Made by a program: the position numbers and the translations under genes
Assembly: GCF_002803845.1 (NCBI RefSeq)
Contig: NZ_CP024985.1
Span: 1,364,001-1,428,000, forward strand
Length of the DNA: 64,000 nucleotides
From: Streptomyces lavendulae subsp. lavendulae
GTDB taxonomy: Bacteria > Actinomycetota > Actinomycetes > Streptomycetales > Streptomycetaceae
Direction of reading: 5' to 3'
In this document: piece by piece, positions 19,577 through 28,262 of the stretch
How positions within the stretch are numbered: position 1 is the first letter of the stretch
How the letters are laid out: the number at the start of each line of letters is the position of its first letter
The notes under the pieces: model-generated
What the model was told of the DNA's origin: nothing
Seen by the model: the letters and a program-made list of their open reading frames with translations, nothing else
Database searches by the model: none

Positions 19577-19670
19577 CCCACCGGCCCGGCAGCCCCGGCC
19601 CGGTGGCCCCGGCCTCACCGCCCCGGCCCGGCCCCGGCCGCCGCGGCGGCGCCGGGCGGCCGGGTGGGCG

Positions 19671-21983
19671 TCAGGAAGGCGTGGGCACGGCGTCCGAGAG
19701 GGAGAGGGCGTGGATGCGGTCCGGGGCTCCGGGGCGGGCGTAGTACCAGCCCTGGGCGGTGTCGCAGCCGAGGGCCCGGAGCTGGGCCGCCTGGGCGCCG
19801 GTCTCCACTCCCTCGACCGTCACCGCGAGTTCGAGGCTGTGGGCCAGGGCGACGATGCCTTCCACGATCTTGACGTCGACGGGGTTGGCCGGCTGCTGCT
19901 GCATCCCCTGGGTGAAGGAGCGGTCCAGCTTCAGCACGCTGACCGGGAGGCGGCGGAGGTTGGCCAGGTTCGAGTAGCCGGTGCCGAAATCGTCGAGGGC
20001 GATGTCCACGCCGAGGGCGGCGAGCCGGCGCAGCGGCTCCAGGAGTTCGTCGTCGGCCCCGATCAGCGCCGATTCGGTGACCTCCAGGCACAGGGAGCCC
20101 GGGGCCAGGCCCGAGCTCTCCAGCACGCGCACGGTGTCGGCGACCAGGCCCGGGTGGTGGAGCTGGGTCGGCGAGAGGTTGACGTTGACGCGCAGGGTCG
20201 CCCCGCCGTGCTGGCGCTGCCAGTTGCGGGCCTGGCGAACCGATTCCTCCAGGACCCAGCGGCCGAGCGGCACGATCAGTCCCGTCCGCTCCGCGAGCGG
20301 GATGAAGCGGTCCGGACCGAGGACCCCGTACTGCGGGTGCGACCAGCGCACCAGCGCCTCGGCGCCGTGCACGCTGCCGTCGTGCATGTGCACCAGCGGC
20401 TGGTACTCGATGAAGAACTCGCCGCGTTCCAGCGCGGCCGGCAGGGCGTTGGTCAGACCGTGCCGGGTGATGGCGCGGGCGTCGGCCTCCGCGTCGGCGA
20501 ACTCGAAGCGGTTGCCCCCGGCCGCCTTGGCCCGGTACATGGTGATGTCGGCGCTGCGGAGCACCTCCGCCGCGGTGCGTTCGCCCGCCCGGCCCTCCAC
20601 GATGCCGATGCTGCCGCGCACCGTCAGCTCCCGGCCCTCCAGCCGGATGGGGGTGGACAGCGCGGAGAGGATCCGCACCGCCAGGTCCGTCACCTTCTCC
20701 TCGCTGCCGGCGGCGGGCCCGGTGGTCAGGGCGACGAACTCGTCGCCGCCCAGGCGCGCGACCACCTCGCCCGGTCCGGTCGCGCAGCTCTGGAGCCGGT
20801 CGGCCACCTCCACCAGCAGCCGGTCGCCCGCCGAGTGGCCGAGGCTGTCGTTGACCGCCTTGAACCCGTCGAGGTCGAGGTAGCACAGGCCGAAGCGGCT
20901 GGTGGGCGCTCCGCCGAGGGCCTTCTCAAGCCGCTCGAAGAACAGCGTGCGGTTGGGCAGCCCGGTGAGCGCGTCGTGGGTGGCCTCGTAGCGCAGGCGC
21001 AGGTTGAGCAGACGGCGCTCGGTGGTGTCCTCCATCAGGGCCAGCTGGTACTGGGGGACGCCGTCGGCGTCGCGCAGCAGCGACACCGTCAGGTTGGTCC
21101 ACAGGACGGTCCCGTCGTGCCGGTAGTAGGGCTTCTCCACCCGGTAGTGCTCGCGCTCTCCGCGCACCAGCTCCCCGTACATCCGCCAGACGTGCGGGGT
21201 GTCGTCGGGGTGTCCCCACTCGCTGACGTTGCGGCCCCGGACGTGGCCTTCGAGGCCGCCGAACATCTGGAGCAGGGTGTCGTTGACCTCCAGCACGTTG
21301 CCCTGCAGGTCGGCGATGCCGATCCCGACGGCCGCGCCCTCGAAGACCGCCCGGAAGCGTTCCTCGCTCGCGTGCAGGGCCTGCTGTGCGTCGATGCGGG
21401 CCGTCAGGGCGGAGCGGGCGATGGCCTCCTGCTCGCGCAGGGTCCGCTCGCGCAGGGCCCGGGCGTATCCGGCCGCGATGCCGTGCTGGAGCCTGGCGCA
21501 GCGGGAACGGTACTCCTCCGTCCCCTCCGTCCCGGAGCCGTCCGGCCCGCAGTAGAGCACCAGGTAGGACTCGACCACGCCCAGGGTGCCGGCGAGCGCC
21601 TCGGGGTCGGTGCAGTGCACGGCGACCAGTTCGGCGCCGACGCGCTGGGCGACGCCGGCGTCGAAGGGCCGGGCATGGAGGGCCTCGGTGAGGGTCCGGG
21701 TGAGGGGGACGAGGTGCCGTTCGAACTCGGGCCGGGTCAGCGAGGTCGCCGTGACGGGGAAGATGGCCCGCCCCCAGATCGTCGCGAAGCGGGCGATCCG
21801 GTCCTCCAGGCCGCTGCGCAGCTCGCGCAGCGGCGCCCGGCCCGAGTTCGGGCCGGGCGTTGCGAGGGGTGCCTGCGGGTCCCGCGCGTCCCGTGGGTCC
21901 TGCGGGGGCGTCGCCCGGCCGGTGTCCGATCCGCGGGACGGACTCGGGGTGGCGGGTGGCGGGGTCGGAGCGGGGAGTCTCAC
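19671..21983 (-). CDS. rmdA: PAS-GGDEF-EAL c-di-GMP enzyme, RmdA-like
   Basis: 770 residues: a poorly conserved helical N-terminal region (about 50-200), a PAS domain (about 205-325), GGDEF with intact LGGDEF at 411-416, and EAL with AEALVRW at 541-547, DDFGTGYSNL and EGVETGAQA. Both catalytic signatures look intact. S. coelicolor RmdA (SCO0928) has this architecture and acts as a c-di-GMP phosphodiesterase affecting development; the neighbourhood also matches. ATG 21983 overlaps the upstream methyltransferase stop (ATGA). Confidence 0.85.
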   Translation of the reverse strand: MRLPAPTPPPATPSPSRGSDTGRATPPQDPRDARDPQAPLATPGPNSGRAPLRELRSGLEDRIARFATIWGRAIFPVTATSLTRPEFERHLVPLTRTLTEALHARPFDAGVAQRVGAELVAVHCTDPEALAGTLGVVESYLVLYCGPDGSGTEGTEEYRSRCARLQHGIAAGYARALRERTLREQEAIARSALTARIDAQQALHASEERFRAVFEGAAVGIGIADLQGNVLEVNDTLLQMFGGLEGHVRGRNVSEWGHPDDTPHVWRMYGELVRGEREHYRVEKPYYRHDGTVLWTNLTVSLLRDADGVPQYQLALMEDTTERRLLNLRLRYEATHDALTGLPNRTLFFERLEKALGGAPTSRFGLCYLDLDGFKAVNDSLGHSAGDRLLVEVADRLQSCATGPGEVVARLGGDEFVALTTGPAAGSEEKVTDLAVRILSALSTPIRLEGRELTVRGSIGIVEGRAGERTAAEVLRSADITMYRAKAAGGNRFEFADAEADARAITRHGLTNALPAALERGEFFIEYQPLVHMHDGSVHGAEALVRWSHPQYGVLGPDRFIPLAERTGLIVPLGRWVLEESVRQARNWQRQHGGATLRVNVNLSPTQLHHPGLVADTVRVLESSGLAPGSLCLEVTESALIGADDELLEPLRRLAALGVDIALDDFGTGYSNLANLRRLPVSVLKLDRSFTQGMQQQPANPVDVKIVEGIVALAHSLELAVTVEGVETGAQAAQLRALGCDTAQGWYYARPGAPDRIHALSLSDAVPTPS

Positions 21984-22903
21984 GTCTTGCGTCCCACGCC
22001 GCCGTAGCCGGAGAAGGCGTACGGGTCCTCCGGCGCCTCGCCCTCGGCGAGCGGACCGGTGCGGTCCGGACGCCAGTCGGGCATCGACACCAGGCCGGGT
22101 TCCAGCAGTTCGAAGCCGTCGAAGAAGCCGCTGATGGCGTCGTGGTCGCGCATGACCAGGGGGTTGCGGATGTCGCGGTAGACGCCGACCGTGCCGGAGG
22201 CGACCTCCTCGGTGAGCGGAATGCCCTCGTAGGAGGCGTGGGTGAGGATCAGCATGCTGCCGGGGGCCAGGGCTTCGCGCAGGTGCGCGACGGCGGCGTA
22301 CGGCTCGTCGGCGTCCTCCAGGAAGTGCAGGACGGCGACCAGCAGCAGGGCCACGGGCCGGTCCAGGTCCAGCAGCCGGGTGGTCTCGGGGGCGGACAGG
22401 ATGTCCTGCGGCTTGCGCAGGTCGGCGGCGACGACGCCGGAGCGCTCGTCACCGGCCAGGACGGCCTGACTGTGCGCCACGGCCACCGGGTCGTGGTCGA
22501 CGTAGACCACGTGGGCCTCGGAGCTCGCGGCGTGGGCGATCTCGTGGACGTTGCCGAAGGTCGGGATGCCGGAGCCGATGTCGAGGAACTGCGTGATGCC
22601 CTCGGCGACCGCGTGGCGGACGGCGCGCCGCATGAACGCCCGGTTGGCCTGCATGATCTTGGGGAGCCCCGGCATGAATTCCATGGCCCGGCGGCCCGCC
22701 TGGCGGTCGACCTCGAAATTGTGGGAGCCGCCCAGGTAGTAATCGTAGATGCGGGACACGCTCGGCACCGATATGTCGATGCCTGGCGGGGCCCAGGCGG
22801 GGCGTTCCATCGGGGTCTCCAAGCCGTCGTCGTGCCGGTCCGTCCGGGGGGTGGGACGGGGGTCGGACTCCTGTCCGAGCCGAATGTACTGATCATTTGC
22901 CAA
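21980..22903 (-). CDS. DUF574/SAV2177-type SAM-dependent methyltransferase
   Basis: 307 residues. PSVSRIYDYYLGGSHNFEVDR near residue 46 is the hallmark opening of this large actinobacterial family; QFLDIGSGIPT near residue 104 and VVYVDHDPVAV form the SAM pocket. Function of the family is unknown. It is the first gene of a two-gene operon with the c-di-GMP enzyme, which suggests a link to development. ATG 22903 is retained; an alternative at 22810 (MERPAWAPPG) fits the usual N-terminus. Confidence 0.9.
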   Translation of the reverse strand: MANDQYIRLGQESDPRPTPRTDRHDDGLETPMERPAWAPPGIDISVPSVSRIYDYYLGGSHNFEVDRQAGRRAMEFMPGLPKIMQANRAFMRRAVRHAVAEGITQFLDIGSGIPTFGNVHEIAHAASSEAHVVYVDHDPVAVAHSQAVLAGDERSGVVAADLRKPQDILSAPETTRLLDLDRPVALLLVAVLHFLEDADEPYAAVAHLREALAPGSMLILTHASYEGIPLTEEVASGTVGVYRDIRNPLVMRDHDAISGFFDGFELLEPGLVSMPDWRPDRTGPLAEGEAPEDPYAFSGYGGVGRKT

Positions 22904-23100
22904 CGGAGCGAGTGAAAGCGGAAATTGGCGGTCCGTTCTTGGTCACACACCAAAGGCACGTGCAGGTCCGGACACCCGTGGTGAAGAAACCGACAAATAC
23001 CTTTTGGGATTTGACCGGATGATGATCCGAGACGTTGCGAAGCTGGCTCAAACCTCTACGGTGCCAACTCCGCCCGTTCAGGCGAACCGATTCCGTGCCC

Positions 23101-23125
23101 CGCGCGCGCGGGCGCGCGCGGCCGC
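23101..23125. repeat. Alternating C/G tract
   Basis: A nearly pure CG-alternating run just upstream of the GTG at 23137. It could adopt Z-DNA or a hairpin and would lie in the leader of the proline-rich secreted protein. No protein role is supported. Confidence 0.5.
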
Positions 23126-23136
23126 ATGCTCCCCGG

Positions 23137-23790
23137 GTGAACAGAGCCTGTGCCAGGCGCCTGCTGGCGGTTCCGGTCCTGCTGTGGGCGGCGCTGTCCG
23201 CCTCACCGGCCGTGGCCGATAGCTGCGCCTACGCGACGATCGACGCCGGGGACGGCCGGACCGTCCTGGAGGCCTTCGCGGCCGCCGGCGGCGGCGACCG
23301 GGGTGGCGGACATCACCACGACGGGCACGGCGGAGGACACGGGGGCGGCCACCACTGCCCGCCGCCTCCCCCGCCCTGCCCGCCGAAGCCGACCCCCACT
23401 CCGACCCCCACCCCGACCCCGACTCCGCCGAAGCCGACCCCGACCCCCACCCCGAAGCCGACTCCCCCGCCACCGCCGAAACCGACCCCTCCGAAGCCGG
23501 CCCCGACCCCGCCCGCACCGCCCCGGCCGGCCCCCGTACCGGTGCCCGCACCGCCCCCGCCGCCACCTCCGCCCCGGGTGTACCGGGCGCCCGCACCGCC
23601 CCCGCCGGCCCCCCGGCCGACGCCCACCCCCTCGGCGACGCCGACGCCGACGCCGAAGAAGCACGTGCCCCGCCCCGCGTACCGGTCCACCGTCCGCAAG
23701 CCGGCCGAGCACCACATCTCGCCGGTGACCTTCACCCTCATGACAGCGGCCCCCGCCGTGCTCGCGATCGTCGCCCTGCGCCCCCGCTAG
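23137..23790 (+). CDS. Secreted His/Gly- and Pro-rich protein with C-terminal membrane segment
   Basis: 217 residues from GTG 23137 (VNRACARRLLAV...). A signal peptide is predicted with cleavage after ASPAVA. A Gly/His cluster (about residues 62-78, nine His) is followed by a long Pro-Thr/Pro-Lys repeat region (about 80-175) and a C-terminal hydrophobic segment ending ALRPR. The His cluster may bind metal; the Pro tract suggests a wall-spanning stalk. The upstream ATG at 23035 would hide the signal peptide. Resembles the secreted proline-rich protein next to rmdA in other streptomycetes. Confidence 0.72.
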   Translation: MNRACARRLLAVPVLLWAALSASPAVADSCAYATIDAGDGRTVLEAFAAAGGGDRGGGHHHDGHGGGHGGGHHCPPPPPPCPPKPTPTPTPTPTPTPPKPTPTPTPKPTPPPPPKPTPPKPAPTPPAPPRPAPVPVPAPPPPPPPPRVYRAPAPPPPAPRPTPTPSATPTPTPKKHVPRPAYRSTVRKPAEHHISPVTFTLMTAAPAVLAIVALRPR

Positions 23791-23857
23791 TCCCCTTCCG
23801 GAACGCGCACGGACCGACCGCCCGCGCGATCCGCCGATTCACCGATTGGGAGTCATC

Positions 23858-24628
23858 TTGTCGGAATGGCTCGTCCTGTCCCTCGCGATGGCAGCGGCCT
23901 GCGCCGTGGTCCTGGCCATCGTCTTCTTCCAGCACCGCAGGATCGGCGAGGACGACGATCCCAACGAGACCCCGGACGTCATCGAGTACATGACGATGAT
24001 GATCGGGGTGATCTACGCGATCGTCCTGGGCCTGGCGATCGCGGGCGTCTGGGAGGGCCGCGGGGCCGCCCAGGAGTACGTCCGCCAGGAGGCCCAGGCC
24101 CTGCACGAGATCAGCGTCCGCTCGGAGGTCTACCCGGAACCCGTGCGCAAGAAGATCCGCGCCGACGTCGACGCCTACGTGACGTACGTGGTCGACACGG
24201 AATGGGAGCAGATGGCCGCACACGGCACCCTCACCGACAGGAGCGGAGAACTGCTCGAACGCGTGCGCCGGGACGTGACGGACTACGAACCGCAGACCGA
24301 CCACGAAGGACAGGCCTACCAACCCCTGGTGGACCAGGTCGGGGCGGTCGACGACGCCCGCAACACACGCGGGCTGAGTGCCGGGGCCACCATGCCGGGG
24401 GTGGTCTGGTTCGGACTGATCGCCGGGGCCCTGGTGACGGTCGGACTGGTCTTCACCCTCCAGATCCGCCGGTCCTTCCGCGAGTTGCTGCTGGCGGGCC
24501 TGTTCAGCGCGCTGATCGCCTTCCTGCTCTTCCTGATCTGGGACTTCGACGCCCCCTTCGGCCGGGGGATCGCGGCCACCGCCGAACCGTTCCTCGCACA
24601 GTTCCCGCACCTGGGCCTGAAGGACTAG
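23858..24628 (+). CDS. DUF4239-family membrane protein
   Basis: 256 residues. Two N-terminal helices (about 3-22 and 45-65), a soluble middle with EARRL-like acidic helices, and two C-terminal helices (GVVWFGLIAGALVTVGLV and LFSALIAFLLFLIWDF) define the DUF4239 (bestrophin-like) layout. Function unknown. I chose TTG 23858 because GGGAG sits 5 nt upstream; TTG 23846 is alternative. A strong terminator follows 13 bp after the stop. Confidence 0.8.
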   Translation: MSEWLVLSLAMAAACAVVLAIVFFQHRRIGEDDDPNETPDVIEYMTMMIGVIYAIVLGLAIAGVWEGRGAAQEYVRQEAQALHEISVRSEVYPEPVRKKIRADVDAYVTYVVDTEWEQMAAHGTLTDRSGELLERVRRDVTDYEPQTDHEGQAYQPLVDQVGAVDDARNTRGLSAGATMPGVVWFGLIAGALVTVGLVFTLQIRRSFRELLLAGLFSALIAFLLFLIWDFDAPFGRGIAATAEPFLAQFPHLGLKD

Positions 24629-24641
24629 GCCGCGTTCGCCG

Positions 24642-24680
24642 GGCCGAACCGGGGACGGGGTTCCCGTCCCCGGTTCGGCC
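24642..24680 (+). terminator. 18-bp perfect stem-loop terminator
   Basis: GGCCGAACCGGGGACGGG pairs perfectly with its complement at 24663-24680 across a 3-nt loop. It directly follows the DUF4239 gene. No T-tract. Confidence 0.85.
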
Positions 24681-24816
24681 TACCGGCGTGCCCCATTCGC
24701 CCGTTCCTGATCGCGGGTCACCGGTCCCGCACCTAGCGTGGCGGACATCGAGGTGCACGACCCCCCACGTGCGGAAACGCTGCGCGACTGCTCCTCGGGG
24801 AATCCGGAGGACCGCC

Positions 24817-25551
24817 ATGGGCGCGATACGCAGCTCCGCCATCGCCCTGCTGAGCGCCGGCGCCACGGGAGCCGCGCTCGCGCTCTGCGCATCCGGCGCG
24901 CCCGCCGCACTCGCGGCCGAGGCGGCGCCCGTCACCTCCTTCGGCTTCGCCATCACCCCGTCGACGGTCGCACCCGGCGGACAGGCGGTGCTCTCCGTCA
25001 GCGGCTGCGGTGCCGCGTACGCCACCGCCTCCTCCGGGGTCTTCGACACCGTGAGCATCGCGCGGGGGCAGACCGCCCGGATCACGGTGGACCGTGACGC
25101 CAGGCGCGGAGCACTGTATTCCGTCTCCTTCACCTGCAACGGGGAGACCGGCTCCGCCGACCTCGTCATCGCCGGGGGCACGTCGAAGCCCACCACCAGC
25201 TCCACCAGCGGCCCGCGGCCCAGCCCGAGTACGCGTACCACCACCGCTCCGGCGCCCAGGCCCAAGCCGACGCCCACGCCGACGCCGACGCCGACGCGTA
25301 CCGCCTCGCGCACCGCGGCCGCCGTCGCCCCGCGCGTCACCACCGCTCCCCCGGCGCCCCGCACCACGACGGCCACGGTTCCCCGCGGTGCCACCACCAC
25401 CGCCGCCTCGCTCGGAGTGCGCGGCGGACTCGGCGGCAGCGTGGCCGGCACGGATCCCCTGGAACTCGGCGCGGGAGCCGTGCTCTTCCTCGGTGCCGCG
25501 GGCGGGGTGGCGTACACCCTGCGCAGGCGCGGCACCGCGCGCCACCACTGA
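24817..25551 (+). CDS. Secreted beta-rich protein with Thr/Pro stalk and C-terminal anchor
   Basis: 244 residues. Signal peptide to about residue 33 (ALAAEA), then a small domain with ITPSTVAPGGQAVLSVSGCG and SFTCNG, whose two Cys probably form a disulfide. A Ser/Thr/Pro-rich stalk (about 122-200) leads to a C-terminal hydrophobic segment followed by RRR. No LPXTG-like sorting motif is visible. ATG 24817 has GGAGG 6 nt upstream. It shares layout with the convergent gene at 25647-26147 and lies near a class F sortase. Confidence 0.75.
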   Translation: MGAIRSSAIALLSAGATGAALALCASGAPAALAAEAAPVTSFGFAITPSTVAPGGQAVLSVSGCGAAYATASSGVFDTVSIARGQTARITVDRDARRGALYSVSFTCNGETGSADLVIAGGTSKPTTSSTSGPRPSPSTRTTTAPAPRPKPTPTPTPTPTRTASRTAAAVAPRVTTAPPAPRTTTATVPRGATTTAASLGVRGGLGGSVAGTDPLELGAGAVLFLGAAGGVAYTLRRRGTARHH

Positions 25552-25578
25552 CGATCGCGAAGGGCCCGGAAGCCCGGG

Positions 25579-25630
25579 CGACCGCCGGTCGCCTCGGGTC
25601 CTGGTCGGGACCCGGGGCGACCGGCGGTCG
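25579..25630. terminator. Bidirectional terminator between convergent secreted-protein genes
   Basis: Arms of 23 bp at 25579-25601 and 25608-25630 pair with a single G-T wobble and a 6-nt loop. The element sits between two convergent stops at 25551 and 25647. Confidence 0.85.
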
Positions 25631-25646
25631 ACCGGCCGGGCCGACG

Positions 25647-26147
25647 TCAGGCCCGCGAGCCGACCGGGCGGCGGCGCCGGATCACGTGCACGCCCGCGCC
25701 GAGCGCCGCGACTCCGACGAGGCCGGCGCCGATGGCCGTCTCGGCGGTGGACGGGCCGAAGGAGCCGCCGATGCCGCCCTGGGCCCCGTTGCCCTCCAGG
25801 ATCGTGAAGCGGTGGGTGGCGACCAGGCTGTTGTCGTGGCACTTGACCGAGAGGGTGTGGTGTCCGGGCGAGGCGTGGTTGAAGATCCGGACGGTCGCGA
25901 AGCCGATGGAGCCGGCCGACAGGTTGGTCTGCGGAAAGTTGCCGTGCGACCAGACCGTACCGCCGTGGCCGCAGCCGGCCGCACTGACCTGCATCGAGGC
26001 GCCCTGGTGCACGGAGTACGGGTTGACCGTCACGTTGCTGGGCCCGTTCCCGCTACCCTGCGGGGGGTTCGCGGCGGCGAACGTGGCACTGAGCCCGATC
26101 GCGGCGCAGGCGGCCGCGGTCACGGTGAGAGCGCGGAAAGCACGCAT
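25647..26147 (-). CDS. Small secreted protein related to the 24817-25551 product
   Basis: 166 residues. Signal peptide MRAFRALTVTAAACAAIGLS with cleavage after FAAA. The mature domain reads VTVNPYSVHQGASMQVSAAGCG and SVKCHD, matching the order VxPxxVxxGxxxxVSxxGCG...C of its convergent neighbour. It then goes directly to a C-terminal hydrophobic helix and IRRRRP without the Ser/Thr/Pro stalk. Probably a membrane- or wall-retained surface protein. ATG 26147 has GGAGGTT upstream. Role unknown. Confidence 0.75.
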   Translation of the reverse strand: MRAFRALTVTAAACAAIGLSATFAAANPPQGSGNGPSNVTVNPYSVHQGASMQVSAAGCGHGGTVWSHGNFPQTNLSAGSIGFATVRIFNHASPGHHTLSVKCHDNSLVATHRFTILEGNGAQGGIGGSFGPSTAETAIGAGLVGVAALGAGVHVIRRRRPVGSRA

Positions 26148-26500
26148 GGTGGAACCTCCAACGGGAAGCGCCCCGGGAGCGGTGGCCCGGGCAGATCGAC
26201 GAGAACGCCTCCCATCACGAACCCTCGGGGCGGCACGCAACCAGCGCATTTCCGCCTTTGGGCCGCCCGGTTGAGCGACACGCCGATGCGCGGTCCGATC
26301 ATCTGACGGATCCGCAGGTCACGAGCCGTCAGGCATTTATGTGACGATTACCTGGATGGGCGCACCCCTTACGGCCGCACCACCCGTTCGCCCTTCCCCG
26401 ATCGCCGTCTCGCCGACGCGGCCTTAACGTGCGGGAAGAAGGGCGTACCGGGGAGGGACTGGAACGCGGGTCGGGACCCCCGCGTCGGGAAGGGAGAGCC
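26148..26500. other. 353-bp divergent intergenic region upstream of the sortase
   Basis: Holds the leaders of the 25647 gene (minus) and the sortase (plus). An inverted repeat CTGACGG / CCGTCAG lies at 26303-26309 and 26326-26332 with 16 bp between. A locally A/T-rich stretch around 26330-26350 is the most promoter-like part. No coding frame is supported. Confidence 0.4.
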
Positions 26501-27166
26501 ATGACCGAGGACGAGAGCGAGCAGAGACCGAGAAGACGCTCCCCCTGGGGCGTACTCGCGCTGGTCATGCTCAGCGGCCTCGCCATGATGCGGAACGGCG
26601 CGAACGTCGAGGACGGACCGCCGCAGCCGACGGCGGCGGCGGCCGTCGCGGTGCACGCCGACCAGCTGCCGGCGCGTCCGCCGACACCGCCGTCGGACAT
26701 GGAGGTGCTGGAGCACTCGTCGGTGCAGCGCATCCGGATTCCCACGATCAACGTGGACGCGCCGGTGATGACGGTCGGCCTGGACGCGCAGGGCTGGATC
26801 GACGCCCCGCCGCCGCAGGACCGCAACCTGGCGGGCTGGTACCTCAACGGCATCTCGCCGGGCCAGCAGGGCTCCGCCGTGATCGTGGGCCACGTGGACA
26901 ACGCGCAGGGACCGGCGGTCTTCTACGGCCTGGGCTCGCTCAAGCCGGGCCACCGCATCGAGGTGGAGCGCTACGACGGCCGCACGGCCGTGTTCGAGGT
27001 GTACGGGGTCGAGGTGTTCGCCAAGGACGCCTTCCCCGGCGCCCGCGTGTACGGGGACACCGGGCACCCGGAGCTCCGGGTGATCACCTGCGGTGGCGGC
27101 TACTCGAAGGCCAAGGGCTACGACGGCAACGTGGTCGTCTTCGCCCGCATGGTGGAGGCCCGCTGA
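26501..27166 (+). CDS. Class F sortase
   Basis: 221 residues. A short cytoplasmic N-terminus and one hydrophobic segment (about 14-30) precede a Pro-rich linker and the sortase barrel (about 70-220). The catalytic His is in IVGHVDN (residue 131), the Cys in VITCGGG (residue 197), and an Arg follows in VVFARM. Class F sortases are the actinobacterial group of uncertain substrate. ATG 26501 has an AGGGAG site; an earlier ATG at 26429 lies upstream of it. Nearby secreted proteins with C-terminal anchors are candidate partners but show no sorting signal. Confidence 0.9.
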   Translation: MTEDESEQRPRRRSPWGVLALVMLSGLAMMRNGANVEDGPPQPTAAAAVAVHADQLPARPPTPPSDMEVLEHSSVQRIRIPTINVDAPVMTVGLDAQGWIDAPPPQDRNLAGWYLNGISPGQQGSAVIVGHVDNAQGPAVFYGLGSLKPGHRIEVERYDGRTAVFEVYGVEVFAKDAFPGARVYGDTGHPELRVITCGGGYSKAKGYDGNVVVFARMVEAR

Positions 27167-27210
27167 GGAATCGTTCCTCCGACCCCTCTGCCCCCTCCGC
27201 CCCTTGCGCC

Positions 27211-27245
27211 CCGCCCCGGTCCGCCGCTCCGGCGGACCGGGGCGG
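27211..27245. terminator. 15-bp perfect stem-loop
   Basis: CCGCCCCGGTCCGCC pairs with its complement at 27231-27245 around a GCTCC loop, between the convergent sortase and deacetylase genes. Confidence 0.8.
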
Positions 27246-27286
27246 CGGACCGTGACCGCGGGGGACGCCGGCGCCGGCGCGGCCGC

Positions 27287-28171
27287 TCAGCGGGACGGCA
27301 GCGTCGGCAGCGTCATGCGGTAGCCCCGGGCGAGGAGTTGGGGCAGGTACGTCGCGAGGGCCTGGACGCTCTGCGAGCGGTCGCCGCCGGCGTCGTGGTT
27401 GAGCACGATCGCCCCGGGCGCGGCGCCGTCCAGCGCGCGGGAGACGATGGCCCCGGTACCGGGCTCCTTCCAGTCGAGGGTGTCCACGGTCCAGGCCATG
27501 GGCTCCATCCCCAGGTCGGCGCCGATCTCGAAGGCGGCCCGGTTCCAGGCCCCGTACGGTGCCCGGAACCACACCGGCGGCTCCCCCACGCAGCTCTGGA
27601 CCACCTCGCTCGTACGCCCGATCTCCGACTCCAGGGCGCCGCGGCCCAGCGAGGGGATCAGCGGGTGCGTCCAGGTGTGGTTGCCGATGACGTGCCCCTC
27701 GGAGGCCATCCGGCGCAGCAGGTCGCGGTTGTCGGTGGCCATCTCCCCGCACACGAAGAACATCGCACGGACCCCGTGGCGGGAGAGGGTGTCGAGGATG
27801 GCCGGGGTGTAGCGGGGGTCCGGGCCGTCGTCGAAGGTGAGGACCATCGCCCTGCCGGACCGCTCCTGCTCGGGCAGTTCCAGGATGGGCCGGGTCCGGA
27901 CGGCGGGCTTCGCCGCGGGCGGCCGGACGGGGGACTCGGCGGTCATCGGCCGCAGGCGGTAGGACTTCTCGGGGAGGCCCGCGCCCAGTCCGCGCGGGCC
28001 TGCGGCGCCCACCGCGCCGGGGCCCGCGGCCGGGGCGGGACCGGCGGGGGAGCGCGGCGCGGGGGTATCGGTCTCGCCGCCCGTGAGCATCGCGGAGGCG
28101 GTGGCGACTCCGAGGAAGACGGCGGCGCGCAGGAGCACGCGTCGCCCTACTGTCGGCTCGTCATTTTTCAT
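27287..28171 (-). CDS. Exported polysaccharide deacetylase (NodB domain)
   Basis: 294 residues. An N-terminal VGRRVLLRAAV segment is Tat-like, followed by a Pro/Ala-rich linker to about residue 100. NodB motifs are all present: LTFDDGPDP (111-119), GNHTWTHP (metal His pair), RAPYG, DTLDW and LNHD. It likely deacetylates peptidoglycan or another cell-surface glycan with a divalent metal. Start ATG 28171 lies in a locally A/T-rich leader. The gene is downstream of lysX in the same direction with a 91-bp gap. Confidence 0.9.
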   Translation of the reverse strand: MKNDEPTVGRRVLLRAAVFLGVATASAMLTGGETDTPAPRSPAGPAPAAGPGAVGAAGPRGLGAGLPEKSYRLRPMTAESPVRPPAAKPAVRTRPILELPEQERSGRAMVLTFDDGPDPRYTPAILDTLSRHGVRAMFFVCGEMATDNRDLLRRMASEGHVIGNHTWTHPLIPSLGRGALESEIGRTSEVVQSCVGEPPVWFRAPYGAWNRAAFEIGADLGMEPMAWTVDTLDWKEPGTGAIVSRALDGAAPGAIVLNHDAGGDRSQSVQALATYLPQLLARGYRMTLPTLPSR

Positions 28172-28262
28172 TATTACTACGTATCAACGACATCGCCGAA
28201 GAAGTCGAGAGGCGCGGACGCGCCCCGCCCCCCTCACCCGCTCGGACCAGCCGCCCCGCCGG

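Noticed and set aside
19577..19670. Repeated CCCCGGCCCGG tracts as a regulatory array
   Set aside because: Simple GC-rich intergenic sequence between convergent genes; it may fold as a terminator but shows no consistent symmetry.
23137..26147. LPXTG-type sorting signals in the secreted proteins near the sortase
   Set aside because: No LPXTG or LAXTG-like motif precedes the C-terminal helices.
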